From CTSoil-043 sp963821235 (GTDB lineage: Bacteria; Chloroflexota; Limnocylindria; Limnocylindrales; CSP1-4), in contig CAWGCS010000001.1 of NCBI GenBank assembly GCA_963821235.1, forward strand, positions 1,178,001 through 1,242,000: DNA of 64,000 bases, given 5' to 3'. Made by a program: the position numbers and the translations under genes. The notes under the pieces were generated by a model. That model worked only from the letters and a program-made list of their open reading frames with translations, was not told the DNA's origin and searched no databases. This document shows positions 55,058 through 63,962 of this stretch, in pieces (within the stretch, counting starts at the first letter, position 1; every line of letters starts with the position of its first letter).

Positions 55058-56245
55058 TCACCGCACCGAGAGGTCGGCGGCGACCGATCGGTAGCAGGCG
55101 AGCAGCCTCGCCGCGTTGACGTCCACGTCGTACATCTCCATCACGTACGCGCGCAGGCGGCGGGCCGCCGCCTGCGCAGCCCCGCGACCGGCGCGGAATC
55201 CCGTCAGGGCGGCCGCGATCGCCGCCGCCGACTGACCGGCGAGGAGGGTGCCGCGATCGCGCCCCAGGAGCTCGGGAATCCCCCCGACGTCGCTTGCGAT
55301 CACCGGTAGCCCGAGCGAACCGGCTTCCACGAGCACGGTGGGCAAGCCCTCTCGGTGCGATGGCAGGATGAGGACGTCCGCTGCGGACATGTAGCGGACG
55401 ACGTCGTCGTGCGGCCGTTCCCCCGTGTACACGAGGCGCCCCTCGGCGCCCGCGGCTCCTGTTCCATACCCGGCTTCGGGGCCGCCGCCGACGAACACGC
55501 CAAGGAAGGGGTCGCCCACGGCGACGATGGCTTCGGCGAGCTCGCGAACGCCCTTGGCGGCGAGAAGATGCCCGACGAACAGCACGACGATCCGATCCTC
55601 CGGAAGGGCCAGCGTGTGGCGGGCTTCCCGGCGAGGAACCGCGGACGCGGCAATCAGCCGATGGTCAGAGCCCAACGGCAGATGAAGCGCCTCCACGCCG
55701 GTCAGCGCGCGGATTTGCCCGGCGAGGGCGGCGCTCACGGCGATCACGGCACCGGCATGCCGTACGGCACCACGGAAGTCCGCAAGGCGGTCCGGGTGCC
55801 CGTCGGGCCACGTGTTGACGTCGCTCCCGTGAAACGTCAGGACGAGCGGGAGGCCCGCCCGCCGCGCGAGCCGCCATGCGGCCAAACCTTCGACGGCGCC
55901 GTGGCCGTGGACGAGTCGGGCGCCCGCCCAGTCGCGGCGCGCATGCCACGCGGCCCTGGCAATCAGGCGATCGGGCTGGGCCCAGCTTGGCTGGCCCGGG
56001 ACATTCGGATATCGCGGCCGAGCCACGGTCACGCCGGCGTCGTCCGCCAGGCGAGGGGCTCGCTCGTACTGGCGCCAACGCGGGCGGAGCCTTGACAGCG
56101 GCCACGGCGTCCAGGGAGTCGGCGCGAGCACGGTGACGTCGAGACCCAGGCGGGCAAGCGCGCGAGCCTGAGTCTGGTGGAAGATGCCGCCGACGGGCTG
56201 TTCCGCCCACGGGTAGCCAGGCGTGATCCAGACGGCCTCAGCCAC
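55058..56245 (-). CDS. Family 4 glycosyltransferase (GT-B)
   Basis: A 395-residue GT-B enzyme. The N-terminal acceptor domain has ITPGYPWAEQPVGGIFHQTQ and VHGHGAVEGLAAWRLA with LTFHGSDVNTWP. The C-terminal donor domain has VLFVGHLLAAKGVRELAEA, VVRYMSAADVLILPS and the EX7E motif in HREGLPTVLVEAG. Sugar donor and acceptor are unknown. The start is taken as GTG 56245 at the first conserved strand; a longer frame upstream is not conserved-looking. It is divergent from the next glycosyltransferase. Confidence 0.88.
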   Translation of the reverse strand: MAEAVWITPGYPWAEQPVGGIFHQTQARALARLGLDVTVLAPTPWTPWPLSRLRPRWRQYERAPRLADDAGVTVARPRYPNVPGQPSWAQPDRLIARAAWHARRDWAGARLVHGHGAVEGLAAWRLARRAGLPLVLTFHGSDVNTWPDGHPDRLADFRGAVRHAGAVIAVSAALAGQIRALTGVEALHLPLGSDHRLIAASAVPRREARHTLALPEDRIVVLFVGHLLAAKGVRELAEAIVAVGDPFLGVFVGGGPEAGYGTGAAGAEGRLVYTGERPHDDVVRYMSAADVLILPSHREGLPTVLVEAGSLGLPVIASDVGGIPELLGRDRGTLLAGQSAAAIAAALTGFRAGRGAAQAAARRLRAYVMEMYDVDVNAARLLACYRSVAADLSVR

Positions 56246-56362
56246 GCTATCGTCAACCCCCTTGCATCTCGGTGTGGAATGACGGGCCAGTCCGCTAGAC
56301 TCGGGTTCGCCGGCCCGGGAGAACGATTGGGAGCGTGCGACCTGAGCCCGGAACATGATCCG

Positions 56363-57679
56363 ATGAATGCGATGCCCTCGCTCGGCGCCGATGCCAGGCA
56401 CCCGGGACTCCGGATCGCGATGGCGCTGTACGGCGACGTGACGCACGACAGCCGGGTGCTGCGCGAGGCGGAGACCCTCTCTATCGCTGGCCATACCGTC
56501 ACCATCTGCTGCCTCACGGGAACAGGTCCAGCCGGAGCATCATTCCGTGTTCTGGCTCGCACGCCGGCGGGTGCCTCGGTGCTGCCCGACGGGAGCAGCC
56601 CGTTCCTGGGCGAGCGCCGGACCTCGACCACCCGACGGGTCGTGGACCGTCTCCGCTGGCTGATCGGGTACGCTCGAACGCTCCGGGCATGGGGCCGCAT
56701 GGCCGTTGCCGCGGCCGGTCCCGTGGACGTCTGGCATGTCCACGACCTGACCGGGCTCCTGGCGGTGGGGCGGCTCGTACGATCGCCCTGCCGTCTGGTG
56801 TACGACAGCCACGAGATCTTCCTGGAGACGGGGACCGGGGCGAGACTCCCCCGCGTCCTCCGTCGCGGATTGGCGGCGTACGAGGGGCGCCTCGCCCGCC
56901 GCGCGCTGGCGCTGGTCACGGTCAATGAGGGATATGCCGGCGTCCTTCGGACCCGCCTCCGCCCTCGTCGGACGCTTGTCGTCCGCAACTGCCCGCCGCG
57001 CTGGACGCCTCCGGCGGACGCGACGCTGCACCTGCGCGCCATCGCCGGGGTACCGGCCCCTCGGCCGATCATCCTCTACCACGGCGCCTTCAGCCCCAAC
57101 CGTGGCATCGAGGAGCTCACGGAAGCACTCCTCGTCCCGGGACTCGAGACGGCACACTTGGCCCTCCTGGGGTTCGGTGCGTCCCGCCCGAAGCTCGACG
57201 AGATCGCTCGCGACCGCCGCCTCGGAGGGCGGCTTCACGTGCTCGATGCCGTACCGCCGAGCGAGCTCCTTGGCTGGGTCGCCGGCGCGGATGTCGACGT
57301 GATCGCGCTTCAGCGGTCGACGCTGAACCACTGGCTCTGTACGCCCAACAAGCTCTGGGAGAGCATCGCTGCCGGAGTCCCCGTCGTGGTCAGCGACTTC
57401 CCGACCATGCGCGAGGTCGTTCTCGGCGATCCGGCGGGACCGCTGGGAGGAGTGTGCGACCCAGCGCAACCGACGTCGATCGCAGCCGCCGTCCGCGCGA
57501 TCGTCGATCTGTCGGACGACGAGCGGGCACGCCTCCGCACGCGATGCCTCGAAGCCGCCCATCGGCGGTGGAACTGGGAGACCGAGTCGGCCTCGCTCGT
57601 GGACCTCTACGCCGAGATCCAGGCCATAGCCTCTGCAGGGCGCGATGTCGGCGCCCGGGCGAAAGGCAGGGAGAGGTGA
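56363..57679 (+). CDS. Family 4 glycosyltransferase (GT-B)
   Basis: A 438-residue enzyme. The N-terminus has IAMALYGDVTHDSRVLREAE and WHVHDLTGLLAVGRL; the middle has LVYDSHEIFLE; the donor domain has ILYHGAFSPNRGIEELTEAL, LLGFGASRPKLDEIA and TPNKLWESIAAGVPVVVSD, a variant of the usual EX7E. The sugar is unknown. ATG 56363 is chosen because a TAGACT box (56296-56301) lies downstream of the earlier Met codon. Its stop overlaps the next gene by GTGA. Confidence 0.87.
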   Translation: MNAMPSLGADARHPGLRIAMALYGDVTHDSRVLREAETLSIAGHTVTICCLTGTGPAGASFRVLARTPAGASVLPDGSSPFLGERRTSTTRRVVDRLRWLIGYARTLRAWGRMAVAAAGPVDVWHVHDLTGLLAVGRLVRSPCRLVYDSHEIFLETGTGARLPRVLRRGLAAYEGRLARRALALVTVNEGYAGVLRTRLRPRRTLVVRNCPPRWTPPADATLHLRAIAGVPAPRPIILYHGAFSPNRGIEELTEALLVPGLETAHLALLGFGASRPKLDEIARDRRLGGRLHVLDAVPPSELLGWVAGADVDVIALQRSTLNHWLCTPNKLWESIAAGVPVVVSDFPTMREVVLGDPAGPLGGVCDPAQPTSIAAAVRAIVDLSDDERARLRTRCLEAAHRRWNWETESASLVDLYAEIQAIASAGRDVGARAKGRER

Positions 57680-58374
57680 GTCGCCTTCGACTCCTCGGCG
57701 AAGCCCTCGAGCTCTACCGCCTTCCCCGGACGTCCATCGCGATGTCCGGCGACGAGCGGTGTCGCGACCTGTTCGAGGCGTTCACCCGTCGGCACGCCAG
57801 GTGGCGACTGATCCAGAACAAGGCGTGGGGAGTGGCACTGATTCGGCTCCCGGACACGGTCGAAGAGTACCAGCGCCAGATCAGCCGCCTCGCCAGGAGA
57901 CGGATCAAGCATGCGAGAGAGGCGGGTCACGTCGTCACGAGAATCGACCCGCTCTCGCGGCTCGACGAGGTCCTCGCCGTCAACCGATCCGCGAGTGAGC
58001 GGCAGGGACGCCCGATGCATCCCGCCTACTTCGACGAGCAGGTGGTCCGTGACTACCTCGGCCGCACCGCCGACGTGTTCGGGGTCGTCGACGCGGCGGG
58101 CGCGCTCCAGGCGTACCTCTGCGTGCGGCCGTGCGGTGACGTGGCATGCATGGAACGGCTGTTGGGCCATGCCGGTGCGCTCGACGACGGCGTGATGTAT
58201 CTCCTGGTGCTCGGTGTCGTCGAGTGGCTGATCCAGGCCCGCGCCGAATCCGGCCGCCCGTCCTGGCTCATGTACGACATGTTCCCGGGAGCCTCGTCAG
58301 GCCTCCGCCACTTCAAGCACGTGATCGGCTGCGAGCCCTTCAGGGTCTCATGGTCCTGGCAGGGCTCGGGATAG
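57676..58374 (+). CDS. GNAT/FemAB-like acyltransferase
   Basis: A 232-residue protein resembling the FemAB/BioF2 acetyltransferase fold: ALIRLPDTVEEYQRQISRLA, RRRIKHAREAGHVVTRI, a VNRSASERQGRPMHPAYFDE region, FGVVDAAGALQAYLCVRP and a closing YDMFPGASSGLRHFKHVIGC. Such enzymes add acyl or aminoacyl groups to sugars or peptides. GTG 57676 overlaps the preceding glycosyltransferase stop, and GGGAGA lies just upstream, so the two are coupled. The family assignment is tentative. The 150 bases to the next stop (58375-58524) hold nothing evident. Confidence 0.7.
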   Translation: MSRLRLLGEALELYRLPRTSIAMSGDERCRDLFEAFTRRHARWRLIQNKAWGVALIRLPDTVEEYQRQISRLARRRIKHAREAGHVVTRIDPLSRLDEVLAVNRSASERQGRPMHPAYFDEQVVRDYLGRTADVFGVVDAAGALQAYLCVRPCGDVACMERLLGHAGALDDGVMYLLVLGVVEWLIQARAESGRPSWLMYDMFPGASSGLRHFKHVIGCEPFRVSWSWQGSG

Positions 58375-58524
58375 GACAGGCGGGCGTGTCATCTGCCCGG
58401 CTGCGGCGCGACAAGGACAGGAGCCTCAAGGGCCTTGGGGACCGGCCATTCCTTGCCCCGGCTGAGCTCGACGGTCCACCCAGGATCGTGGTGTCCCGAG
58501 TGATGGCTTGCGCCAGCTGCAGAG

Positions 58525-59484
58525 CTAGCGCTCGGCACCGCTGCTCGAGGTCGCGCCGCCGGAACGAAGCAATTCGAGGGTGCGGGCGATCCCTTCGCCG
58601 AGGCTGACCTTGACGTTGTAGCCGAGCGCGTGCCGCGCGAGCGAGACGTCGGCGAGGGAGTGCTGGATGTCGCCGGGCCGCGCCGGGCCGTAGACCGGGT
58701 CTGCCTCGCGACCGGCTGCGCGGCAGACCGCCGCGAGGAGCTCACGAAGGCTCGTCCCCGTGCCGCTCGCGATGTTGCACGTCAGGCGCGACGGGCTCGA
58801 GCCCCGCGAGGCAAGGAGGTTTGCGACGACGACGTCGTCAACGAAGACGAAGTCGCGTGAGATGTCGTCGGTGCCGTTGACAACGGGCCGGTGCCCCTTG
58901 AGGACCGCGGCGACGTATCGGGGGACGACGGCCGCGTACTCGGACGCCGGATCCTGGCCGGGCCCGTACACGTTGAAGTACCGGAGGGCCACGGTCTCGA
59001 CACCGTAGAGGCGGCCGAGCGAGTGGAGGTAGTGCTCCCCGGCGAGCTTGCTCGCGCCGTACGGAGACTGCGGATCGGGCCGCTGGGTCTCCCGGCACGG
59101 GAGTTCCGCGGGGACCCCGTAGACGGCCGAGGAGCTGGCCAACACAACCCGCCGAACTCCCCGTCGAGCCGCCGCGAGCATCACCTCGATCGTTCCGCTG
59201 ACGTTGACGTCGTTGGTCGTCCGCGGCTCGACGAGGGATTGCGCGACGGACGCGATCGCCGCTTCGTGGAAGACAACCTCGCAGCCGGCGAAGACGGCGT
59301 CGAGTGCCGCAGGATCGAGGACGCTGCCCTCCGTGACCGCGACGCGATCGCGGAAGGGCGCCAGGCGCGACCGGTCGCCGCTCGAGAAGTCGTCGATCGC
59401 CACCACCTCGTCGCCGCGTGCCAGGAGGCTGCCGACGAGGTGGTGGCCGATGAAGCCGGCTCCACCGGTGACAGCTGCCCTCAT
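58525..59484 (-). CDS. NAD-dependent UDP-sugar epimerase (GalE-like SDR)
   Basis: A 319-residue extended short-chain dehydrogenase. The Rossmann motif is VTGGAGFIGHHLVGSLL; catalytic residues are in ASSSAVYG and SPYGASKLAGEHY (Tyr and Lys), and the substrate region has RYFNVYGPGQDP. It likely interconverts UDP-sugars such as UDP-GlcNAc/GalNAc or UDP-Glc/Gal. ATG 59484 has AGGAG seven bases upstream. It runs against the flanking genes, which are read rightward. Confidence 0.92.
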   Translation of the reverse strand: MRAAVTGGAGFIGHHLVGSLLARGDEVVAIDDFSSGDRSRLAPFRDRVAVTEGSVLDPAALDAVFAGCEVVFHEAAIASVAQSLVEPRTTNDVNVSGTIEVMLAAARRGVRRVVLASSSAVYGVPAELPCRETQRPDPQSPYGASKLAGEHYLHSLGRLYGVETVALRYFNVYGPGQDPASEYAAVVPRYVAAVLKGHRPVVNGTDDISRDFVFVDDVVVANLLASRGSSPSRLTCNIASGTGTSLRELLAAVCRAAGREADPVYGPARPGDIQHSLADVSLARHALGYNVKVSLGEGIARTLELLRSGGATSSSGAER

Positions 59485-59687
59485 GCTGGCTCCTCTGCGG
59501 TGGGCGTTGGCCGGGACGCGGGCGATGCCGACCGGGCCGCATGGGCTCGCGGGCCGCCACGACGCGGCGAGAATAGCGGGTCCGAGCGGGCGTCGTCGTG
59601 GGCGACGTGGCTTCGCTGAGTATCATGCCCCGGCGGGTCGCGGCGCGCCCCGGGTTCATCCTTCCCAGGTCATCGACATGGAGCGTG

Positions 59688-61031
59688 ATGCAGGACACGA
59701 GCCGCGCGGGCGTCTTCTCTGACCGGGTCGTCGTCCTGTTCGTGACCCAGGTCTTCGCGGCCGCCGCGGGCATCGTCAACGGTATCCTGCTGGCGAGACT
59801 CCTCGGCCCGGCCGGGAAGGGCGACTACTACCTCCTCGTCCTCGTTCCCTCGACCGTGATGGTCCTGGCGCAGCTGGGCCTGCCGCAGGCGTTCGGGTTC
59901 TTCGCGGCACGCGGCCAGACCGTGGGGATCGTCGCCAAGACCTTCGTGCTGACCGCCGTCATCTCCGCGGCCGGCTTCACGGCCGTGGTGGTGCTGCTAC
60001 CACTGCTCCGCGAGGCCATCCTGCATGGGCTCCGGACGGAGCAGATCTTCCTCGCCTTCCTCTCGCTCCCGCTCATCCTGAACGCGACCTTCACGACGGG
60101 GATCGTGATGGGCCGTCAGGCCGTCCGCTGGTATGCGGCCATCAACACGGCATACCCCATCGCGACGACCGTGCTGCTCATCGCGGTTCTCGGAGGACTC
60201 GGGCCGTCCGTCAGCGGCGCGATCGCGGTCTACCTTGCGGCAGCGTCGATCCAGGCGATCGGGTTCGCGATCGGCGCGGCGCGCGTGAGCCGTGCCGTCT
60301 CCGATCCTCAGCCCGTGTCCTATCGCCAGCTCTTCGGATACGGACTACCCTTCTACCCGGGAAGCCTTGCCGGGTTCTTCAGCTACCGGATCGACGCCTA
60401 TCTCATCGCCTTCCTCATCGCGGACGCTTCGGCGCCGCTCGGCTACTACAGCATGGCGGTCGGCCTCGCGGAGATGGTCTTCTACTTCCCGAGAGCGGTG
60501 TACACCCTCTTCTTCCCGCATGTCGCCGGCGCGCCCCGCAGCGAGTCTGATCAGCAGGTCGCCCTCGTGACCCGCGTGACGCTGCTCGCGACGAGCGTCT
60601 TCGCGATCCTGCTCTTCCCGGCGGCGGCGCTGATGATCGCGGTCGTCCTGCCGGCATTCGGTCCCTCGCTCGTGCCCCTGGCCGTGCTGCTGCCCGGCGT
60701 CGTCGCGCTCAGCTCCGGGAACGTGGTCGGCGGCTACCTGACGGGGATCGGTCGACCGGGGATCACCTCCTCGATCAGCATCGTGGCATTCGTCACGAAC
60801 ATCGCGGCCAACCTGGTTCTCATCCCCCGATTCGGGATCGCAGGTGCGGCCGGCGCCTCGCTCATCTCGTACTCGTTGTCCTCCCTGCTGCATACCGCGG
60901 TCGCGGCCCGGATCACGGGGACGCCCCTGGCGAGCTTCTGGATCCTGCGTCCGGCCGATGTCCGGTTCGCCGCGGCCACGAGCGTCGGCATCGTCCGCCG
61001 TGCGCGCAGCGCGCTGCGCCGCACGAGCTGA
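59688..61031 (+). CDS. Wzx-type polysaccharide flippase (MATE/MOP superfamily)
   Basis: A 447-residue protein with about twelve hydrophobic helices, the expected size of O-antigen/capsule flippases that move undecaprenyl-linked repeats across the membrane. The first helices are VVLFVTQVFAAAAGIVNGIL with the family-like LLARLLGPAGKGDYYLL, and later FGYGLPFYPGSLAGFFSYRI and GNVVGGYLTGIGRPG. A TATCAT box at 59621-59626 would start transcription near 59632. ATG 59688 is preferred; an upstream Met at 59625 falls inside that box. Confidence 0.9.
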   Translation: MQDTSRAGVFSDRVVVLFVTQVFAAAAGIVNGILLARLLGPAGKGDYYLLVLVPSTVMVLAQLGLPQAFGFFAARGQTVGIVAKTFVLTAVISAAGFTAVVVLLPLLREAILHGLRTEQIFLAFLSLPLILNATFTTGIVMGRQAVRWYAAINTAYPIATTVLLIAVLGGLGPSVSGAIAVYLAAASIQAIGFAIGAARVSRAVSDPQPVSYRQLFGYGLPFYPGSLAGFFSYRIDAYLIAFLIADASAPLGYYSMAVGLAEMVFYFPRAVYTLFFPHVAGAPRSESDQQVALVTRVTLLATSVFAILLFPAAALMIAVVLPAFGPSLVPLAVLLPGVVALSSGNVVGGYLTGIGRPGITSSISIVAFVTNIAANLVLIPRFGIAGAAGASLISYSLSSLLHTAVAARITGTPLASFWILRPADVRFAAATSVGIVRRARSALRRTS

Positions 61032-61049
61032 GGAACGGGGAGTCTCAAC

Positions 61050-62303
61050 GTGTCCCTGCCACGACTCGGCATCACGGCCCTGGCGGGGATTGCCGTGGTC
61101 ACCCTGGGAGTCCTCGTGGTGACCTCGCCTGGCGCGCCGACGCCGATCTCCGGCGCGGTTGAGGCGGCCACAGCCTCTCCCATGCGAATCCCGACGCCGA
61201 CGGCCACACCATTGCCGACGCCGACGCCAACCGCGACCCCCACCGCCGCGCCCACGGCGCAGCTGCCGATGCCGAGCGCGCCTCCGACGTCGGCTCCGAC
61301 GTCGACGCCCACGGCCACGCCCCGACCGACCCCCACCATCGCTCCCACGTCGACGCCCACGGCCACGCCCCGACCGACCCCCCGGCCTACGCCCCGACCG
61401 ACCCCCCGGCCCACGCCGCGACCGACCCCCCGGCCCACCCCCAAGCCGCCCGCGCCAACGCCGACGCCGGCGACCTCGACGGTCCGGGTGACCTCGATCC
61501 CGGCCCTCCTGACGGCGCTCGCCGACGACACGATCACCGAGATCGTCGTGGCGAACGGGACGTACCGGGTGAGCGCGGCGGCCGCCCAGAGCTCGAACTC
61601 CCTGTGGATCGGGGCGCGCTTCGCGAGCCGGACCCGCCCGGTCACGGTGCGCGCGGAGACCCGCGGCGGCGTGACCTTCGACGGCGGGGGGACGATGTAC
61701 TTCGGCTGTATCAGCTTCGAGGCCGGGGCCCACGATCAGACCTGGGACGGCTTCAACTGCGCGAACGGCCAGGCGACTTCTACGGGCGTCGTGACGTTCG
61801 GAGGGCCTGCGGGACTCGACGCGCCGCACCACATCACCCTGCGCCACGTGACGATCGACGGGTCCTGCACCGGGCGGGCGACGTCCGCTACGTCGGCGCC
61901 ACTCGACCACGCCTTCTACTTCTCGCAGGCTGTCGGCGGCCCCCACGACATTCGCCTTGCCGACGTCCTGGTCGACGGCCGCGGCTTCCTCGCGTCCGCC
62001 CTCCACTTCTACCATTCTGACGGCGCCAACCGGAACGCGTGGAACGTCACGATCCGACGACTCCGCGTCATCGGGACCCAGCAGGCGATCATCCTGTGGG
62101 ACCCGACGCTTCGCGACATCACGGTCGACACGGCCACCATCACGGACGCGCTCCTCCACGCGGTCCGCTATGAGTCGCCGGGTGCGAGCGGGATCATCTT
62201 CTCCAACATCACCTCGACCGGCTCGGGCTCCGGTCGCGGGTTCTACAGCTCGCTCGGCTCGTCGCCGCAGGGCATCACGTTCTCCGGCAACAGCTTCAAG
62301 TGA
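61050..62303 (+). CDS. Exported Pro/Thr-repeat protein with right-handed beta-helix domain
   Basis: A 417-residue protein. An N-terminal signal or anchor helix (LGITALAGIAVVTLGVLVVT) leads to a low-complexity linker of about 100 residues made of TPTATP and TPRPTPRP units (residues 48-150). The C-terminal 265 residues look like a parallel beta-helix: VTSIPALLTALAD, FDGGGTMYFGCISFEAG, HHITLRHVTIDG, HDIRLADVLVDGRGF, WNVTIRRLRVIG, TVDTATITDALLH and IIFSNITSTG. Such domains bind or cleave polysaccharides. GTG 61050 has GGGGAG seven bases upstream, and the gene follows the flippase by 18 bases. Confidence 0.85.
   Translation: MSLPRLGITALAGIAVVTLGVLVVTSPGAPTPISGAVEAATASPMRIPTPTATPLPTPTPTATPTAAPTAQLPMPSAPPTSAPTSTPTATPRPTPTIAPTSTPTATPRPTPRPTPRPTPRPTPRPTPRPTPKPPAPTPTPATSTVRVTSIPALLTALADDTITEIVVANGTYRVSAAAAQSSNSLWIGARFASRTRPVTVRAETRGGVTFDGGGTMYFGCISFEAGAHDQTWDGFNCANGQATSTGVVTFGGPAGLDAPHHITLRHVTIDGSCTGRATSATSAPLDHAFYFSQAVGGPHDIRLADVLVDGRGFLASALHFYHSDGANRNAWNVTIRRLRVIGTQQAIILWDPTLRDITVDTATITDALLHAVRYESPGASGIIFSNITSTGSGSGRGFYSSLGSSPQGITFSGNSFK
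61299..61440 (+). repeat. Tandem 24-base repeat coding for TPRPTPRP
   Basis: Within the beta-helix gene a 36-base block starting ACGTCGACGCCCACGGCC occurs at 61299 and again at 61347, exactly 48 bases on. It is followed by about three copies of a 24-base unit, CGACCGACCCCCCGGCC plus variable ends. The whole array is in frame and encodes the Thr-Pro-Arg-Pro linker. Such arrays vary in length by slippage and are prone to misassembly. Confidence 0.8.
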
Positions 62304-62397
62304 CGATGCGACGGGTCGCGGCGCCGGGCACGTCGCGCGGCCGGTCTGGCGGTTCTCGGCGGGCACCGCCTGGGCGGGTGATGGCCAGATCGTCGGG

Positions 62398-62403
62398 TAT
62401 CCT
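62398..62403 (+). promoter_or_regulatory. Leaderless -10 box before a 20-codon ORF
   Basis: TATCCT ends exactly six bases before ATG 62410, the spacing seen at other leaderless genes here. The region 62304-62397 upstream holds no other clear element. Confidence 0.4.
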
Positions 62404-62409
62404 CGTGCC

Positions 62410-62472
62410 ATGAATCGACGACGCGCCGCAGTCCGCCATCGAGGCCGGCGATGGGCGACACGTCGGCCGTGA
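62410..62472 (+). CDS. Possible 20-residue Arg-rich leader ORF
   Basis: ATG 62410 to TGA 62472 encodes MNRRRAAVRHRGRRWATRRP, ten of whose residues are Arg or His or more basic still. It would be translated from a leaderless mRNA. Its TGA overlaps a GTG (62469) that is in frame with the following glycosyltransferase, the GTGA coupling typical of this genome. It may serve only to deliver ribosomes. A chance ORF is possible. Confidence 0.4.
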   Translation: MNRRRAAVRHRGRRWATRRP

Positions 62473-63962
62473 CGGCCGGCGCCGTGCCGGCGGCCGGAAC
62501 CGTCCCGGACTCGGCACTGGACGCCGCCGATGGCGGGGGCCTGCCGCGCCGGGTCCTGATGGTGCTGTACCACTTCCCTCCGCGAGGCGGCGCAGCGACG
62601 CCGCGCAACGTCCGCAACGTCCTGTACTTGCCCCGCTTCGGGTGGACACCCGTCGTGGTGTCGCCGCAGGCCACCGGGGAGCTTGCGGATCCCAATTCCC
62701 TCGATCTCATCCCACCGGCGGTCCGGGTGGTCCGAGCCACGTCCCTCGAGCCACGGCACCTTCGCCCGATCGTGGACCTCCTGCGTGGTCTGGGCCGCGT
62801 CGGCGGATCGGCCGGCACGCCGGCGGTCGCCGGCGGCCAGCGCAGCGGCGACGCCGCCTCTTCGGCCGATCTGGCGGGACTCCCTGGCGACCGGAGGACT
62901 CCGACGCCGTCGCGATTCGCGCGCATCCGACGCATGGTGTTCTTCCCGGACAACCAGGTCGGCTGGTTGCCCTTCGCAGTCATCGCCTCGATGCGCCTTC
63001 ACCGGGCCGCGCCGTTCGACGCCGTGTACTCGACGTCGGCGCCGATCACGGCGCATCTCATCGCGGGGCTCGTCAAGCGGCTCACGGGCGCGCCGTGGGT
63101 CGCCGAGTTCCGCGATCCGTGGATCGGCAACCCGGTCGACGAGGCCGCGGGGCCGCTCCCATGGATGCATCGCCGGCTCCGAATCCGCCTCGAGCGATGG
63201 ATCGTCCGATCGGCGGACCGGATCGTCTTCGTCAGCCCGTCGACGCAGCGCCTGTACAGGCGCCGCTACCCGAAAGCCGCCGCGATGGTGACGATCACCA
63301 ATGGCCACGACCCCACTGAGACGATCGCACGTGTCGCGAGGGATGCCCGGTCTCGCCCCTACCGAATCGTCTGGGCCGGGGCCCTCTACCGGTCGGAGGA
63401 GCTCCGCCTGTTCCTCGAAGGGCTGGGAGCGCTCGCTGCCCGGCGCCCGACCCTCGGCCAGGAGCTGGAGGTCGTCTTCTACGGGCACGTGACCGATTCG
63501 TGCCGCGCGGTCGCGGACCGCATCGTTCGGGACCGTCGTCTCGGCTCGATCGTGCGCTTCGAGGGTTTCGTGCCCCGACGGGCAGCCCTCGCGGCTCTCG
63601 CCGACGCCGACGCGGCCCTCGTCATGCTCGGCGCGAGCCCGGGGATGGGGCAGTTCATCCCAGGGAAGCTCTTCGAATGCCTGGGCCTGAGCCAGCAAGT
63701 GCTCGCGGTTCTTCCGCCGGGCGATGCCCGGGACATCCTCGAGGAGCTCGACTGGGGCGTGATCGCCGACCCGGACGCTTCGGAGGTCGAGCGGGCGATC
63801 GAACGCCTCATGGTGCTGCCACCCCCCGTCCGGCCGGCCGACCCGGACGGACGATACGATCGGGTGATGCTGGCTGGGCAGCTCGCCTCCACGTTGGGCG
63901 CGGCGGCCGAAGGTCCCGTAGGCCCCCGCTCCCGGCAGGCGGGCGGGGGCGGCGCCCAATGA
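62451..63962 (+). CDS. Family 4 glycosyltransferase (GT-B)
   Basis: A glycosyltransferase of up to 503 residues. The fold begins at about residue 33 with RVLMVLYHFPPRGGAATPRN; then come FGWTPVVVSPQ, an acceptor-domain region with VFFPDNQVGWLPFAV, YSTSAPITAHLIAGLVKRLT, EFRDPWIGNPV, and in the donor domain IVWAGALYRSEELRLFLEGL, FEGFVPRRAALAALADAD and FIPGKLFECLGLSQQVLAV. Donor unknown. ATG 62451 has no ribosome site; GTG 62469, overlapping the stop of the small upstream ORF, is an attractive alternative. The stop overlaps the next gene (ATGA). Confidence 0.87.
   Translation: MGDTSAVTAGAVPAAGTVPDSALDAADGGGLPRRVLMVLYHFPPRGGAATPRNVRNVLYLPRFGWTPVVVSPQATGELADPNSLDLIPPAVRVVRATSLEPRHLRPIVDLLRGLGRVGGSAGTPAVAGGQRSGDAASSADLAGLPGDRRTPTPSRFARIRRMVFFPDNQVGWLPFAVIASMRLHRAAPFDAVYSTSAPITAHLIAGLVKRLTGAPWVAEFRDPWIGNPVDEAAGPLPWMHRRLRIRLERWIVRSADRIVFVSPSTQRLYRRRYPKAAAMVTITNGHDPTETIARVARDARSRPYRIVWAGALYRSEELRLFLEGLGALAARRPTLGQELEVVFYGHVTDSCRAVADRIVRDRRLGSIVRFEGFVPRRAALAALADADAALVMLGASPGMGQFIPGKLFECLGLSQQVLAVLPPGDARDILEELDWGVIADPDASEVERAIERLMVLPPPVRPADPDGRYDRVMLAGQLASTLGAAAEGPVGPRSRQAGGGGAQ

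Noticed and set aside
61299..61440. Possible CRISPR-like repeat array
   Set aside because: Units are adjacent without spacers, in frame, and encode a Thr-Pro-Arg-Pro stalk; no cas genes are present.
60345..63959. Minus-strand open frame of 1204 codons
   Set aside because: It lies antisense to the flippase, beta-helix and glycosyltransferase genes, and its repeats simply mirror the Thr-Pro-Arg repeat DNA.
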